The notes: a model not told the origin generated them from the sequence alone. A stretch of DNA of 64,000 bases from Chitinophaga tropicalis (GCF_009758205.1 NZ_WRXN01000017.1:62001-126000); one strand, 5' to 3'. Counted from the first letter of the stretch, positions 17,502 to 27,088 are shown. Made by a program: numbers and translations.

Positions 17502-18125
17502 ATGATGAAGCGTTTAATAGTTGCTATACTGATCATATCACTCGGAATACCTTCCTGTAAAAAAGCAAATTATGAATGGGAGGATTACCAGTACACCGCA
17601 GTACCGGTTGTTACAATAGATACTACCAAAACAGCATTGCCTACACGGCAGGCGGGCAAGGTGGCTTTCTTTAACCTGAAAGGCCCTGATGTAGCCAGCC
17701 AGGAGTTTGCATTTTCATTGGACTGGCAAGGGTTTAATAAAGCAAGCGTTACTTCCATTGAAGTATATACCAGTTATAACAAGGCAGAGTCCAGCGTACC
17801 TGCTTATCCGCTGGTGATCTCTTCTCCCGGCAACCAGTATACCAATATTGCACAGTTCCCGCTGCCCAGCATTGTTGGCACAAAGGATAAGCTGTATGAG
17901 ACAGTAACTACTTTCCCTAAGGCTTATTCTTTTACTGCGGCTGAACTGGCTGCCCTGAATAATGTTAATTTATCAGCGGTAGCTGTGAATGACTATTTTC
18001 TTTTTAAGTTTATACTCAACCTGAGCGATGGCCGCCGGATAGTTACCTTTTTTAACAACATCTGTGACGAGTCCCGCGGAGAACCTGGCGATTGCAGGGT
18101 AGGCGTACGTTTCAAGAATCAATAG
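17502..18125 (+). CDS. Small lipoprotein of unknown function in the SusCD operon
   Basis: The 207-residue protein has a lipobox GIPSC with C19, and a mature part of alternating polar and hydrophobic residues with no helical repeats, suggesting a beta-sandwich surface lipoprotein. I do not recognise a named domain. Its place right after SusD and before the first peptidase is the place where SusE/SusF-like auxiliary binding lipoproteins sit in sugar loci, so an auxiliary substrate-binding role on the cell surface is plausible. Two cysteines near the end (NICDESRGEPGDCRVG) could form a disulfide. It starts 21 bases after SusD; MM at the start leaves one codon of ambiguity. Confidence 0.7.
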   Translation: MMKRLIVAILIISLGIPSCKKANYEWEDYQYTAVPVVTIDTTKTALPTRQAGKVAFFNLKGPDVASQEFAFSLDWQGFNKASVTSIEVYTSYNKAESSVPAYPLVISSPGNQYTNIAQFPLPSIVGTKDKLYETVTTFPKAYSFTAAELAALNNVNLSAVAVNDYFLFKFILNLSDGRRIVTFFNNICDESRGEPGDCRVGVRFKNQ

Positions 18126-18147
18126 TTCCGTTAGTAAACATCCTATA

Positions 18148-19458
18148 ATGAGCAAGATCAGAAAAGTAACACTATCATTCTCTCTGATGACCGCAAGCCT
18201 GGGCCTTCTGGCCCAGGACCGGCCTGCCGGGAATGCAGATAAAAAGTACCTGGCAGAGATAACAGCATTAAAAGAGCAGGTAATAGTAAAGAAGGCCTTT
18301 CAGACCATCGTTGACCTGGACCCGCAAACCTTAAGTGATCATCTTCTGCTTACTGAAATACCAGCGCCTCCATACAAGGAAATGGTAAGGGCAAAAAAAT
18401 ACGCAGAGATGCTGAAAGCCGCCGGCGCAGATACCGTATGGATCGATAATGTTGGTAATGTAATAGCCCGTCGTAAAGGTAAAGGAGGTGGTAAGAAAAC
18501 AGTTGTGCTGGAAGGGCACCTGGACACTGTATTTCCTGAAGGTACTGACGTGACAGTGAAGCACAGGGGAGATACCTTATATGCTCCCGGCATAGCTGAC
18601 GATACAAGAGCGCTGGCAGTTGTGCTGACTGTGCTGAAGGCAATGGAGAAGCACAGTATTGAAACAGAGGCAGACGTATTGTTCATTGGCACAGTAGGTG
18701 AAGAAGGACAGGGCGACCTGAGAGGAGTTAAGAACCTTTTCAGCAATAAAGGCCCCGGAAAGATAGATACTTACATCGCAGTAGATGGATGGCGCCGTGA
18801 GCACATTACCCATCGCGCGCTGGGCTCACATCGCTACCGTGTTACTTTCAAAGGACCAGGCGGCCATTCTTCCGGTGCTTTCGGACTGGGCAACCCGCAT
18901 AATGCCCTGGGGCGTGCTATTCATTACTGGTCTGTAGCTGCAGATTCTTTCAGTCGTGTACCTGGTGCAAGAGTTACCTATAATGTTGGGGTGATAGGTG
19001 GTGGTACTTCTGTCAACTCTATTCCCTTTGAATCATGGATGGAAGTGGACATGCGTTCTGAAAACCCTGAAAGGGTAGCCGGTATTGATAAATTATTGCA
19101 GGACGCTGTACAGCGTGCGCTGGCAGAAGAGAATAAAATGAAACGTGCCGGTGCTGATCTGACTGTAGATGTAAAGCTGATAGGCGACCGTCCGCCGGGT
19201 GCCCTGGACCCTTCATTGCCACTGATACAGCGCGCTATAGCCGCTATTCAGCTGGGTGGTGATACCGCATCCCTGAGAGTAGGTTCTACTAATTCCAATA
19301 TTCCTATTTCAAAGAATATTCCCGCTATCACTATCGGTACAGGCGGTCAGGGGGGGAATGCACATGCGCTGGACGAATGGTGGATGAACGATAAGGGATA
19401 CCTGGGTGTACAGGAAGCTTTACTGATCTTACTGGCTGAAGCCGGTATAGCAAAATAA
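18148..19458 (+). CDS. Exported M20-family metallopeptidase (PepT/PepD-like)
   Basis: The 436-residue exported di-zinc peptidase has a signal peptide (FSLMTASLGLLAQ, cut near residue 23). The M20 catalytic set is complete: H124-x-D126 in LEGHLDTVFPEG, a bridging Asp at 151/152 (YAPGIADDTRA), the general base E185 and ligand E186 (VGEEGQGDL), D213 (YIAVDGW) and H406 (GNAHALDEWW). The dimerisation insert GPGGHSSGAFG is present. M20 enzymes release amino acids from small peptides; the exact specificity is unknown, with similarity to tripeptide aminopeptidase type. It lies 22 bases after the small lipoprotein and 9 before the M14 gene, so it should act in the periplasm on peptides imported by the SusCD pair. 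Confidence 0.88.
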   Translation: MSKIRKVTLSFSLMTASLGLLAQDRPAGNADKKYLAEITALKEQVIVKKAFQTIVDLDPQTLSDHLLLTEIPAPPYKEMVRAKKYAEMLKAAGADTVWIDNVGNVIARRKGKGGGKKTVVLEGHLDTVFPEGTDVTVKHRGDTLYAPGIADDTRALAVVLTVLKAMEKHSIETEADVLFIGTVGEEGQGDLRGVKNLFSNKGPGKIDTYIAVDGWRREHITHRALGSHRYRVTFKGPGGHSSGAFGLGNPHNALGRAIHYWSVAADSFSRVPGARVTYNVGVIGGGTSVNSIPFESWMEVDMRSENPERVAGIDKLLQDAVQRALAEENKMKRAGADLTVDVKLIGDRPPGALDPSLPLIQRAIAAIQLGGDTASLRVGSTNSNIPISKNIPAITIGTGGQGGNAHALDEWWMNDKGYLGVQEALLILLAEAGIAK

Positions 19459-19467
19459 AGACGATTC

Positions 19468-22200
19468 ATGAAAAGAAAATTCTACGGCATACTGGGACTG
19501 TTGATAGCATATCTGTCAGCTACCCATGCGCAAACGGTACCATCGCCCAAAGAACATTTCGGCTTTAATATTGGCGACGATTATCAACTGGCTACATATA
19601 CGCAGACAGAAGCCTATTTTAAGAAACTGGCGGAATCAGATCGCGCTGAACTGGTAGATATTGGTTTAACAGAAGAAGGCAGGCATCAATATATGCTGAT
19701 CGTTTCCAGCCCGGAGAACCTGCAGAAACTATCCCGCTATAAAGAAATATCCCGGCAACTGGCGCATGCTACTGGACTTACAGACGAAACGGCGCGTCAG
19801 CTGGCAGCTGAGGGTAAAGCTGTGGTATGGATAGATGGCGGATTGCATGCAACAGAGACAGTAGGTACACACCAGCTTATAGAAACAATGTGGCAACTGG
19901 TAAGTCGCACGGATGCTGAAACAATGGAGATACTGAAGAACGATATTATCCTGCTTACACATGCCAATCCTGACGGACAGGAGCTTGTTTCTAACTGGTA
20001 CATGCGCTTTGCAGATACGAAGAAGCGTGCATTAAATATTCCCCGCCTTTATGAGAAATATGTAGGGCATGATAACAATCGTGATTTCTACATGATGAAC
20101 ATGAAGGAAAGTCAGAATATCAGTCGCCAGTTATTTGTAGAATGGATCCCGCAGATCATGTACAACCACCACCAGCGTGGTCCTGCTGGCTCTGTATTGG
20201 CAGGCCCTCCGTATCGCGATCCTTTCAACTATGTGTTTGACCCGCTGATAGTGACCAGCATAGATGCAGTAGGCGCTGCTATGAATAACCGTCTGAACGT
20301 GGAAGGTAAACCCGGTTATACACAGCGCCAGGGATCTACTTTTTCCACCTGGTGGAATGGAGGCCTGCGTACAACACCTTACTTTCATAACATGATAGGG
20401 TTGCTTACAGAGATCATTGGCGGACCTACGCCTGAAACAGTGCCTCTGGTACCAGATCGGTTGATCCCTAAAGGATCTACGCCTAACCCGGTGGCTCCGC
20501 AGATGTGGCATTTCAGGCAGTCTATCGATTATTCCGTATCGCTGAATTACGCAGTATTGGATTATGCTGCCCGTTACAGAACTGAACTGCTGTATAACAT
20601 CTATAAGATGGGTAAGAATGCTATTGAACGTGGCAGTGCAGACCACTGGACATTCTATCCCCGTTATATTGATGCTATCAGTAAAGCGCATAAATTGGAT
20701 AAAGCAAAGGACACCGCCAAAGAAGAGAATGAAGATGGAGAGTTTGCTTTTGGTAAAGAAGATACTATCGCATCAAAATATTATACCAGTGTGATGCAGG
20801 ACCCTGCTTATCGTGATGCACGTGCATATGTGATCTCTTCCAGCCAGGCGGACTTTCCTACAGCTGTAAAGTTCATCAATGCGCTGAGCCGTTCCGGTAT
20901 AGCTATTCACAAAGCCACGGCTGCATTTGCCGTTAACGGAAAGCAATATCCTGCCGGTTCCTATGTGGTGAAAACGGCGCAGGCTTTCCGTCCGCATGTG
21001 ATAGATATGTTTGAACCGCAGGACCATCCCAATGATTTTCAGTATGCCGGCGGCCCTCCTATCCGTCCATACGATGCCGCAGGCTGGACGCTGGCTTATC
21101 AGATGGGCGTACAGTTTGACCGTATCCTGGATGTGGTGGACGGCCCTTTCACACAGATACCATATGGACAGATAGAAACGCCTCCGGCTACTTCACTACC
21201 TGTTGCTAAGAAAGGCTACCTGATCAGCGCTACCGTAAATAATGCTTTCATTACCGTGAATGACCTGCTGGCAGCTGGCGTAAAGGTATCGCGTACACCC
21301 AATGGTACTTTTTATGTGCCGGCCGGCTCCAAAGCTCGGGCTATTCTTACGAAGGCTGTAACAGAACTGGGTATTACGGTAGAAAGTGCAGACAATGTGC
21401 CCGGTCAGCTAAAAGCTCTGGCTCCCCTGAGAATAGGCATCTGGAATACTTACGGAGGCTCTATTCCTGCCGGTTGGCTGAGCTGGCTGATGGAGCAGTA
21501 CCATTATTCCTATAAGATGCTCTATTCCCGGGAAGTGGATAAAGGAGATCTGAAGAAGAAATATGACCTGCTGATCTTTGTAGGTGGTGCTATTCCTGAT
21601 ACGGGTAAACCTAAGAAAGATAATTTTCCGTTTGGTAAACCACCCAAACCGGAAGACCTGACAGACGAGTTTAAACCCTGGCTGGGCAGGATCAGTAAAG
21701 ATACTTCCATCCCTCAGCTGAAAGCGTTCCTTGAATCAGGAGGAAAGATCGTTACCATCGGTTCCAGCACCAACCTTGCTTATCATCTGAAACTTCCTGT
21801 GGAGAATGCTTTAACAGAGAAGAACAGCAAGGGAGAGATCAAACCTTTGCCCGGTACCAAATACTATATTCCCGGCAGCCTGCTCATTGCAGACCTGGAT
21901 ACCACCGCTGTAGAGAACTGGGGTATGAAGGCAAAGAACGATGTCTACTTTGAGAAAAGCCCTGTGTTCAGATTTACTGCCGATACAGCAGGAACAGGTA
22001 TCCGTAAACTGATATGGTTCTCTACAGCCACGCCGTTGCATAGTGGCTGGGCCTGGGGACAAAGCTACCTGAAAGACGGCATTGCTGCTTTTTCAGTTCC
22101 TGTGGGAGCCGGTAAATTGTATGCCTTTGGACCGGAGATCACTTTCCGCGGACAATCACACAGTACATTCAAATTGTTGTTCAATCAATTATACAAATGA
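19468..22200 (+). CDS. Exported M14-family zinc carboxypeptidase with C-terminal GATase-like region (copy 1)
   Basis: The 910-residue exported peptidase has a signal peptide ending near HAQT (residue ~22). The zinc site reads GLHATE with H127 and E130, and a further His at 234/235 in MYNHHQRGP; N204-R205 in HDNNRDFY matches the substrate-carboxylate pair; E315 in GLLTEIIG is the likely catalytic glutamate. After the ~350-residue catalytic domain comes a linker and, from about 650 to 790, a region like a class I glutamine-amidotransferase fold (RIGIWNTYGGSIPAGW, LLIFVGGAIPD, GGKIVTIGSSTNLAYHL) without a clear catalytic triad. The gene overlaps the next by ATGA. A near-identical-length paralog lies one gene downstream. 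Confidence 0.9.
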   Translation: MKRKFYGILGLLIAYLSATHAQTVPSPKEHFGFNIGDDYQLATYTQTEAYFKKLAESDRAELVDIGLTEEGRHQYMLIVSSPENLQKLSRYKEISRQLAHATGLTDETARQLAAEGKAVVWIDGGLHATETVGTHQLIETMWQLVSRTDAETMEILKNDIILLTHANPDGQELVSNWYMRFADTKKRALNIPRLYEKYVGHDNNRDFYMMNMKESQNISRQLFVEWIPQIMYNHHQRGPAGSVLAGPPYRDPFNYVFDPLIVTSIDAVGAAMNNRLNVEGKPGYTQRQGSTFSTWWNGGLRTTPYFHNMIGLLTEIIGGPTPETVPLVPDRLIPKGSTPNPVAPQMWHFRQSIDYSVSLNYAVLDYAARYRTELLYNIYKMGKNAIERGSADHWTFYPRYIDAISKAHKLDKAKDTAKEENEDGEFAFGKEDTIASKYYTSVMQDPAYRDARAYVISSSQADFPTAVKFINALSRSGIAIHKATAAFAVNGKQYPAGSYVVKTAQAFRPHVIDMFEPQDHPNDFQYAGGPPIRPYDAAGWTLAYQMGVQFDRILDVVDGPFTQIPYGQIETPPATSLPVAKKGYLISATVNNAFITVNDLLAAGVKVSRTPNGTFYVPAGSKARAILTKAVTELGITVESADNVPGQLKALAPLRIGIWNTYGGSIPAGWLSWLMEQYHYSYKMLYSREVDKGDLKKKYDLLIFVGGAIPDTGKPKKDNFPFGKPPKPEDLTDEFKPWLGRISKDTSIPQLKAFLESGGKIVTIGSSTNLAYHLKLPVENALTEKNSKGEIKPLPGTKYYIPGSLLIADLDTTAVENWGMKAKNDVYFEKSPVFRFTADTAGTGIRKLIWFSTATPLHSGWAWGQSYLKDGIAAFSVPVGAGKLYAFGPEITFRGQSHSTFKLLFNQLYK

Positions 22201-23639
22201 GAAGACTGATACTATCTGCCTGTTGTTGTTTACCATTGATGGCAACAGCACAGAATAAAGATAAGAAGGCTATTATGGCCAGCCTGGACCAGCAGGCGCC
22301 TGTATATTCCGGTATTGCCAAAAAGATCTGGCAGTTTGCAGAAGTGGGGTACCAGGAAGAGAAGAGCTCAGCATTACTGCAAAGCACATTACAGCAGGAA
22401 GGGTTTACTGTAAAGGCAGGTATTGCCGGTATTCCCACTGCCTTTATTGCCAGTTATGGCAGTGGAGAGCCTGTGATAGGCATCCTTGCTGAATATGATG
22501 CCTTGCCGGGACTGTCGCAGACAGAAGATCCGGAGCAGAAAGCTGTTGTACCAGGAGGTGCAGGGCATGGTTGTGGCCATAACCTGTTTGGAACAGCATC
22601 TGTAGCGGCGGGCATCAGTGTGAAGAACTGGATGAAGGCCCATAATATAAAAGGTACGCTGCGTGTATATGGTTGTCCGGCAGAAGAAGGAGGTTCCGGT
22701 AAAGTATATATGGTAAGGGAAGGATTGTTCAATGATGTTACTGCCGTGCTGCACTGGCATCCGGGCAATGACAACTCTGCCGGTATCGCTCCCTGGATGG
22801 CTAACAAGAATGCCAAGTTCCGTTTTTACGGTGCAGCGTCACATGCTGCAGGGGCTCCGGAAAAGGGACGTTCAGCATTGGACGGAGTGGAAGCGATGGA
22901 TTATATGGTGAACATGATGCGGGAACATGTACCCCAGGACACGCGTATCCATTATGTGATCACCAAAGGAGGGGATGCCCCCAACGTAGTGCCTGCTTTT
23001 GCAGAGGTGTATTACTATGTGCGTCATCCTGACATGCAGGTGGTGAAAGATGTATGGGAAAGGGTGGTGAAGGCAGCAGAAGGCGCTGCATTGGGTACCG
23101 GCACCCGTATGCAGTATGAAGTGATAGGCGGTGTATATAATATGCTGCCCAATGAGACCTTGTCCAGGATGGTAGACAGTAACCTGCATATAGTAGGAGG
23201 ATTTACTTACACAGCTGCAGAAAGGGAATTTGCAAAGAAGATACAGTCTACCTATGTGGATAAATCTCATATCCCGGATATAGACAAATCAACATCAACT
23301 GTACAGCCTTTTGTTATTGAAACATCTGGTGGCATTGGGTCTTCTGATGTGGCAGATGTGAGTTGGGTGGCGCCTACCGCTGGTATGTCTGCCGCTACGT
23401 TTGTACCCGGATCTTCCGGCCATAGCTGGCAGAACGTTGCTGCCGCAGGTTCTACAATCGGCGCAAAAGGTATGATGGTAGCAGCCAAAACACTGGCGCT
23501 GACAGCGTATGATCTGTTTAACAGTCCGCAGACATTGCAGGCTGCAAAAGCAGAACTGAAACAAAGACAAGGCCCGTCATTCAAGTATGAGGCTATGCTG
23601 GGCAGCCGCGCGCCGGCATTGGATTACCGTAAAAAATAA
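22197..23639 (+). CDS. Exported M20-family amidohydrolase (AbgB-like)
   Basis: The 480-residue protein has a signal peptide (LILSACCCLPLMATAQ). Its M20D-type metal-site residues are visible: C126 and H128 in GAGHGCGHNLFG, E163-E164 in CPAEEGGSGK, a His in VLHWHPG and the late His in PGSSGHSWQN. The closest named relatives I recall are AbgB (p-aminobenzoyl-glutamate hydrolase subunit) and related N-acyl amino-acid hydrolases; the substrate here is uncertain, but an amide-linked amino acid is likely. The start codon overlaps the stop of the M14 gene (ATGA) and its stop overlaps a possible start of the next (TAATG), so translation is probably coupled along three genes. Confidence 0.87.
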   Translation: MRRLILSACCCLPLMATAQNKDKKAIMASLDQQAPVYSGIAKKIWQFAEVGYQEEKSSALLQSTLQQEGFTVKAGIAGIPTAFIASYGSGEPVIGILAEYDALPGLSQTEDPEQKAVVPGGAGHGCGHNLFGTASVAAGISVKNWMKAHNIKGTLRVYGCPAEEGGSGKVYMVREGLFNDVTAVLHWHPGNDNSAGIAPWMANKNAKFRFYGAASHAAGAPEKGRSALDGVEAMDYMVNMMREHVPQDTRIHYVITKGGDAPNVVPAFAEVYYYVRHPDMQVVKDVWERVVKAAEGAALGTGTRMQYEVIGGVYNMLPNETLSRMVDSNLHIVGGFTYTAAEREFAKKIQSTYVDKSHIPDIDKSTSTVQPFVIETSGGIGSSDVADVSWVAPTAGMSAATFVPGSSGHSWQNVAAAGSTIGAKGMMVAAKTLALTAYDLFNSPQTLQAAKAELKQRQGPSFKYEAMLGSRAPALDYRKK

Positions 23640-23644
23640 TGCTT

Positions 23645-26404
23645 ATGAGAAAATGTTTACCCGGCTGGCTGCTTATCGTAGCCATGCTTTATAACCCATT
23701 GTGTGCTGCCCAGACAGTACCTTCCCCTAAACAGCATTTTGGTTTTAATATAGGTGACGACTATCAGCTGGCCACCTATACACAAACCGCTGCTTACTTT
23801 CAGAAGCTGGCAGGTGCCTCTGACAGGGTAAAACTGACGGATATAGGACTGACGGAAGAAGGAAGGCATCAGTATATGCTGGTGATCTCATCTCCTGAAA
23901 ATATCAAAAAACTGGAGCATTATAAACAGATATCGCAACAGCTGGCGCGCGCAGAAGGGCTGACAGAAACACAGGCGCGTGCAATGGCTATGGAGGGTAA
24001 GGCTGTAGTATGGATAGATGGCGGTTTGCATGCCACTGAAGTAGTAGGTACACATCAGCTGATAGAAACTGCCTGGCAGCTCATTAGCCGGAATGATCCT
24101 GAAACCATGCGTATCCTGGACAACGTGATAGTGCTGATGACGCATGCCAATCCTGACGGACAGGAGCTTGTAACCAACTGGTACATGCGTAATGCAGACA
24201 CGCTGAAAAGAAGTACAGAACAACTGCCGGTATTATACCAGAAGTATATAGGGCACGATAATAACCGTGACTTCTATATCATGAACATGAAGGAAAGCGC
24301 CAATATGGGAAGACAACTTTTCCTTGAATGGATGCCACAGATCATGTACAATCATCACCAACGGGGGCCGGAAGGTTCTGTACTGGCAGGACCTCCGTAC
24401 CGCGATCCTTTCAACTATTTCTTCGATCCTTTAATGATAACCGGTATTGACGCGCTGGGCGCCGCCATGTATAACAGGCTGAATGTAGAAGACAAACCCG
24501 GTTATACACGTCTTAATGGTTCAAGCTTTTCTACATGGTATAACGGAGGTCTGCGCACTACCACACAGTATCATAATATGATCGGGTTGCTGACGGAGAT
24601 TATTGGTAATCCTACCCCGGAAAAGATACCGGTAGTGCCGCAAAGGCTTATACCTAACGGAGCCACGCCAAATCCTGTAACACCGCAGGCGGACTGGCGT
24701 TTCCGCCGGTCTATCGATTATTCTGTGTCATTGAACTATGCAGTGCTGGATTATGCTGCCCGTCAGCGGGATGAAGTGCTGTTCAATATCTATAAGATGG
24801 GTAAGAACGCTATAGACAAAGGGAATAAAGATACCTGGACACTATCGCCCAGTCGTGCAGCAGCTATCACTGCTGCTTATAAAAAAGGGGAGAATGATAC
24901 CACTAAAGATGATGGCAGCGACCCTTATGGCTGGATGAAACGCGGTAGTAATATTTCTATGAATTATTACAATGCAGTATACAAAGCACCTGAAGGAAGA
25001 GACCCGAGAGGATACGTCCTTTCTTCTGCCCAGCCCGATTTTGGTACTGTTACAAGGTTCATCAATGCCCTGATCAAAGCGGGAATTGCCGTGCAGAAAG
25101 CTACTGAGCCATTTACCGTAGCAGGTAAATCATACCCGGCCAATTCTTATATTGTAAGGACCAACCAGGCTTTCCGGCCGCATGTGCTGGATATGTTTGA
25201 ACCGCAGGACCATCCCAATGACTTCCAGTATCCAGGTGGGCCTCCCGTTCATCCATACGATGCTGCCGGCTGGACATTGGCTTACCAGATGGGCGTACAG
25301 TTTGACCGCGTGCTGGACGATTTTAGCGGCCCGTTCAGAAAGCTTACCTATGGCGAGCTGGAAATACCATTGAAGGCCGCTTTTACACCAGCAACCAGTG
25401 GCGGCTATCTGTTAAGTGCACACGAAAATAATGCTTTCATAACTGTGAATGACCTGCTGAAGGTCGGGGTAAAAGTGTATCGCCTGCCGGAAGGTACAGC
25501 CGGAGCAGTACCAGGTGCTTTTTATGTACCTGCGGGTACGGTGGCCAATGGTATATTGCAGAATGCCGCTGTACAATGGGGCGTTACAATCACGCAAGGT
25601 GGTAAATTACCGAAAAAGGCAAAGCAGGTATCTGCCTCCCGCATTGCACTGTGGGACAGCTATGGAGGGTCCATGCCATCCGGCTGGATACGCTGGATGA
25701 TGGAACAGTATCACTTCCCGTTCAACGTAATCTATTCCGGGGATATTGATTCTGCTGATCTGAAGAAACAATACGACGTAATTATTTTTGTAGGCAGAGC
25801 CATTCCGCCGGTATCAGGAGAAGAACCTAACCGCTGGGGCTGGAGACAGGCTCCTCCCAAATCAGAAGAAATACCAGAGCAGTATCGCCGTATGTTAGGA
25901 AAGATCACAAAAGACACTTCTATCCCAAAACTGAAAGCTTTCCTGGAAGCAGGAGGTGCTATCATAACTATAGGCAGCAGCACCAACCTGGCTTATCACC
26001 TGGAATTGCCGGTAAGCAATGCATTGGTGGAAAATGAAAAGCCATTGCCGGGTACTAAATACTTTATACCAGGCAGTATCCTGCAGGTGGCATTTGATAG
26101 TACGTTGAGTGCTGCATGGGGAATGCCGGCCATCGGAGATGTAAACTTCGATAACAGCCCCGTATTTAAACTGGGTAGTAATGCTGCGGAAAAAGGCATA
26201 AAGCCTATAGCGTGGTTCACCACAGATAAACCCCTGCGCAGTGGCTGGGCATGGGGCCAGGCTTATCTTAAGGATGGTATAGCTGCGTTTGCAGCACCTG
26301 TGGGAAAAGGTACTTTATATGCCTACGGACCGGAAATAACTTTCAGGGCGCAATCACATGGTACTTTCAAGCTATTGTTTAATGACCTCTACAATTTAAA
26401 ATAG
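23645..26404 (+). CDS. Exported M14-family zinc carboxypeptidase with C-terminal GATase-like region (copy 2)
   Basis: The 919-residue paralog of the gene two places upstream aligns with it over nearly the whole length, for example FGFNIGDDYQLATYTQT and GLHATE, the HDNNRDFY substrate-binding pair, MYNHHQRGP and GLLTEIIG are all kept. The C-terminal GATase-like part is also conserved (RIALWDSYGGSMPSGW). The signal peptide ends near CAAQ. An ATG at 23639 overlapping the upstream stop would add two codons; I prefer 23645 (MRKCLPGW) on signal-peptide grounds, but either is possible. It is the last gene of the locus, followed by a strong terminator. Differences cluster around residues 400-450, where the spacer between domains varies, hinting at different substrate range. 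Confidence 0.9.
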   Translation: MRKCLPGWLLIVAMLYNPLCAAQTVPSPKQHFGFNIGDDYQLATYTQTAAYFQKLAGASDRVKLTDIGLTEEGRHQYMLVISSPENIKKLEHYKQISQQLARAEGLTETQARAMAMEGKAVVWIDGGLHATEVVGTHQLIETAWQLISRNDPETMRILDNVIVLMTHANPDGQELVTNWYMRNADTLKRSTEQLPVLYQKYIGHDNNRDFYIMNMKESANMGRQLFLEWMPQIMYNHHQRGPEGSVLAGPPYRDPFNYFFDPLMITGIDALGAAMYNRLNVEDKPGYTRLNGSSFSTWYNGGLRTTTQYHNMIGLLTEIIGNPTPEKIPVVPQRLIPNGATPNPVTPQADWRFRRSIDYSVSLNYAVLDYAARQRDEVLFNIYKMGKNAIDKGNKDTWTLSPSRAAAITAAYKKGENDTTKDDGSDPYGWMKRGSNISMNYYNAVYKAPEGRDPRGYVLSSAQPDFGTVTRFINALIKAGIAVQKATEPFTVAGKSYPANSYIVRTNQAFRPHVLDMFEPQDHPNDFQYPGGPPVHPYDAAGWTLAYQMGVQFDRVLDDFSGPFRKLTYGELEIPLKAAFTPATSGGYLLSAHENNAFITVNDLLKVGVKVYRLPEGTAGAVPGAFYVPAGTVANGILQNAAVQWGVTITQGGKLPKKAKQVSASRIALWDSYGGSMPSGWIRWMMEQYHFPFNVIYSGDIDSADLKKQYDVIIFVGRAIPPVSGEEPNRWGWRQAPPKSEEIPEQYRRMLGKITKDTSIPKLKAFLEAGGAIITIGSSTNLAYHLELPVSNALVENEKPLPGTKYFIPGSILQVAFDSTLSAAWGMPAIGDVNFDNSPVFKLGSNAAEKGIKPIAWFTTDKPLRSGWAWGQAYLKDGIAAFAAPVGKGTLYAYGPEITFRAQSHGTFKLLFNDLYNLK

Positions 26405-26432
26405 ATAAAGACTAACAGGATGACTGATCATA

Positions 26433-26464
26433 AACGTCCCGCTCCTGAGAGCGGGACGTTTTTT
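26433..26464 (+). terminator. Strong intrinsic terminator ending the peptidase operon
   Basis: A 12-bp perfect stem (26433-26444 with 26449-26460) around CTGA is followed by T's to 26464. It ends the sigma/SusCD/peptidase locus, and shows that an upstream ATG at 26420 is not the glycosylase start. Confidence 0.93.
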
Positions 26465-26466
26465 AT

Positions 26467-26474
26467 TACATTTG
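26467..26474 (+). promoter_or_regulatory. -7 box TACATTTG directly before mpg
   Basis: This is an exact TAnnTTTG match ending five bases before the ATG at 26480. No good -33 TTTG is found 19-20 bases upstream, where the terminator lies. If used, the mRNA would have almost no leader. Confidence 0.4.
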
Positions 26475-26479
26475 TCATT

Positions 26480-27088
26480 ATGCTGCCAATGAACTTTTAT
26501 AACCGTCCGGATGTGCTGACCATTGCCCGGGAGTTGCTGGGTAAGATCATTGTAACACGTTTTGATGGTATACTGACCACTGCCCGTATAGTGGAAACCG
26601 AAGCCTATGCAGGTATTACAGACAGGGCCGCCCACTCTTACGGCGGCAGGCGTACCAACCGTACAGAGATCATGTTCGGGGAAGCAGGAAGGGCATACGT
26701 TTACCTGTGCTATGGTATTCATCAGCTGTTCAATATAGTGACGAACGAAAAGGATATTCCGCAGGCAGTGTTGATCCGCGCAGCAGAACCTATTGAAGGC
26801 ATTCCTGCCATGTTGCAGCGGACAGGGAAGAAGAACGCAGATTTTACGCTGACCCGTGGGCCGGGCAACGTGTCAAAAGCCCTGGGCATAAGAACGGCCC
26901 ATACGGGACATTCACTGATGGCGGATGAATTTCATATCACTGCCGATAACTATATGCCGGCCCGGATAATGATCTCACCCAGGATAGGGGTGGATTATGC
27001 AGGAGAGGACGCCCTGCTGCCTTACCGTTTCTTCCTGAAAGACAACAGGTACGTAAGTGGTAAAATGTCAGGAAATATATATCTTTAG
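26480..27088 (+). CDS. mpg: DNA-3-methyladenine glycosylase (AAG/MPG family)
   Basis: This base-excision repair enzyme removes alkylated purines such as 3-methyladenine. The 202 residues fit the compact bacterial AAG fold: ARELLGKIIVTRFDG, the catalytic RIVETEAYAG segment with its Glu, DRAAHSYGGRRTNRTEIMFG, GRAYVYLCYGIHQLFNIV and the RGPGNVSKALGI helix. I chose the ATG at 26480 because the upstream frame runs through the terminator hairpin; the ATG at 26489 (MNFYNRPD) is also possible. It is a single gene after the peptidase operon and ends 36 bases before the TPR gene. Confidence 0.93.
   Translation: MLPMNFYNRPDVLTIARELLGKIIVTRFDGILTTARIVETEAYAGITDRAAHSYGGRRTNRTEIMFGEAGRAYVYLCYGIHQLFNIVTNEKDIPQAVLIRAAEPIEGIPAMLQRTGKKNADFTLTRGPGNVSKALGIRTAHTGHSLMADEFHITADNYMPARIMISPRIGVDYAGEDALLPYRFFLKDNRYVSGKMSGNIYL

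Noticed and set aside
26420..26479. An extended mpg start at ATG 26420
   Set aside because: It would run through the strong terminator of the previous operon and adds 20 residues without family similarity.
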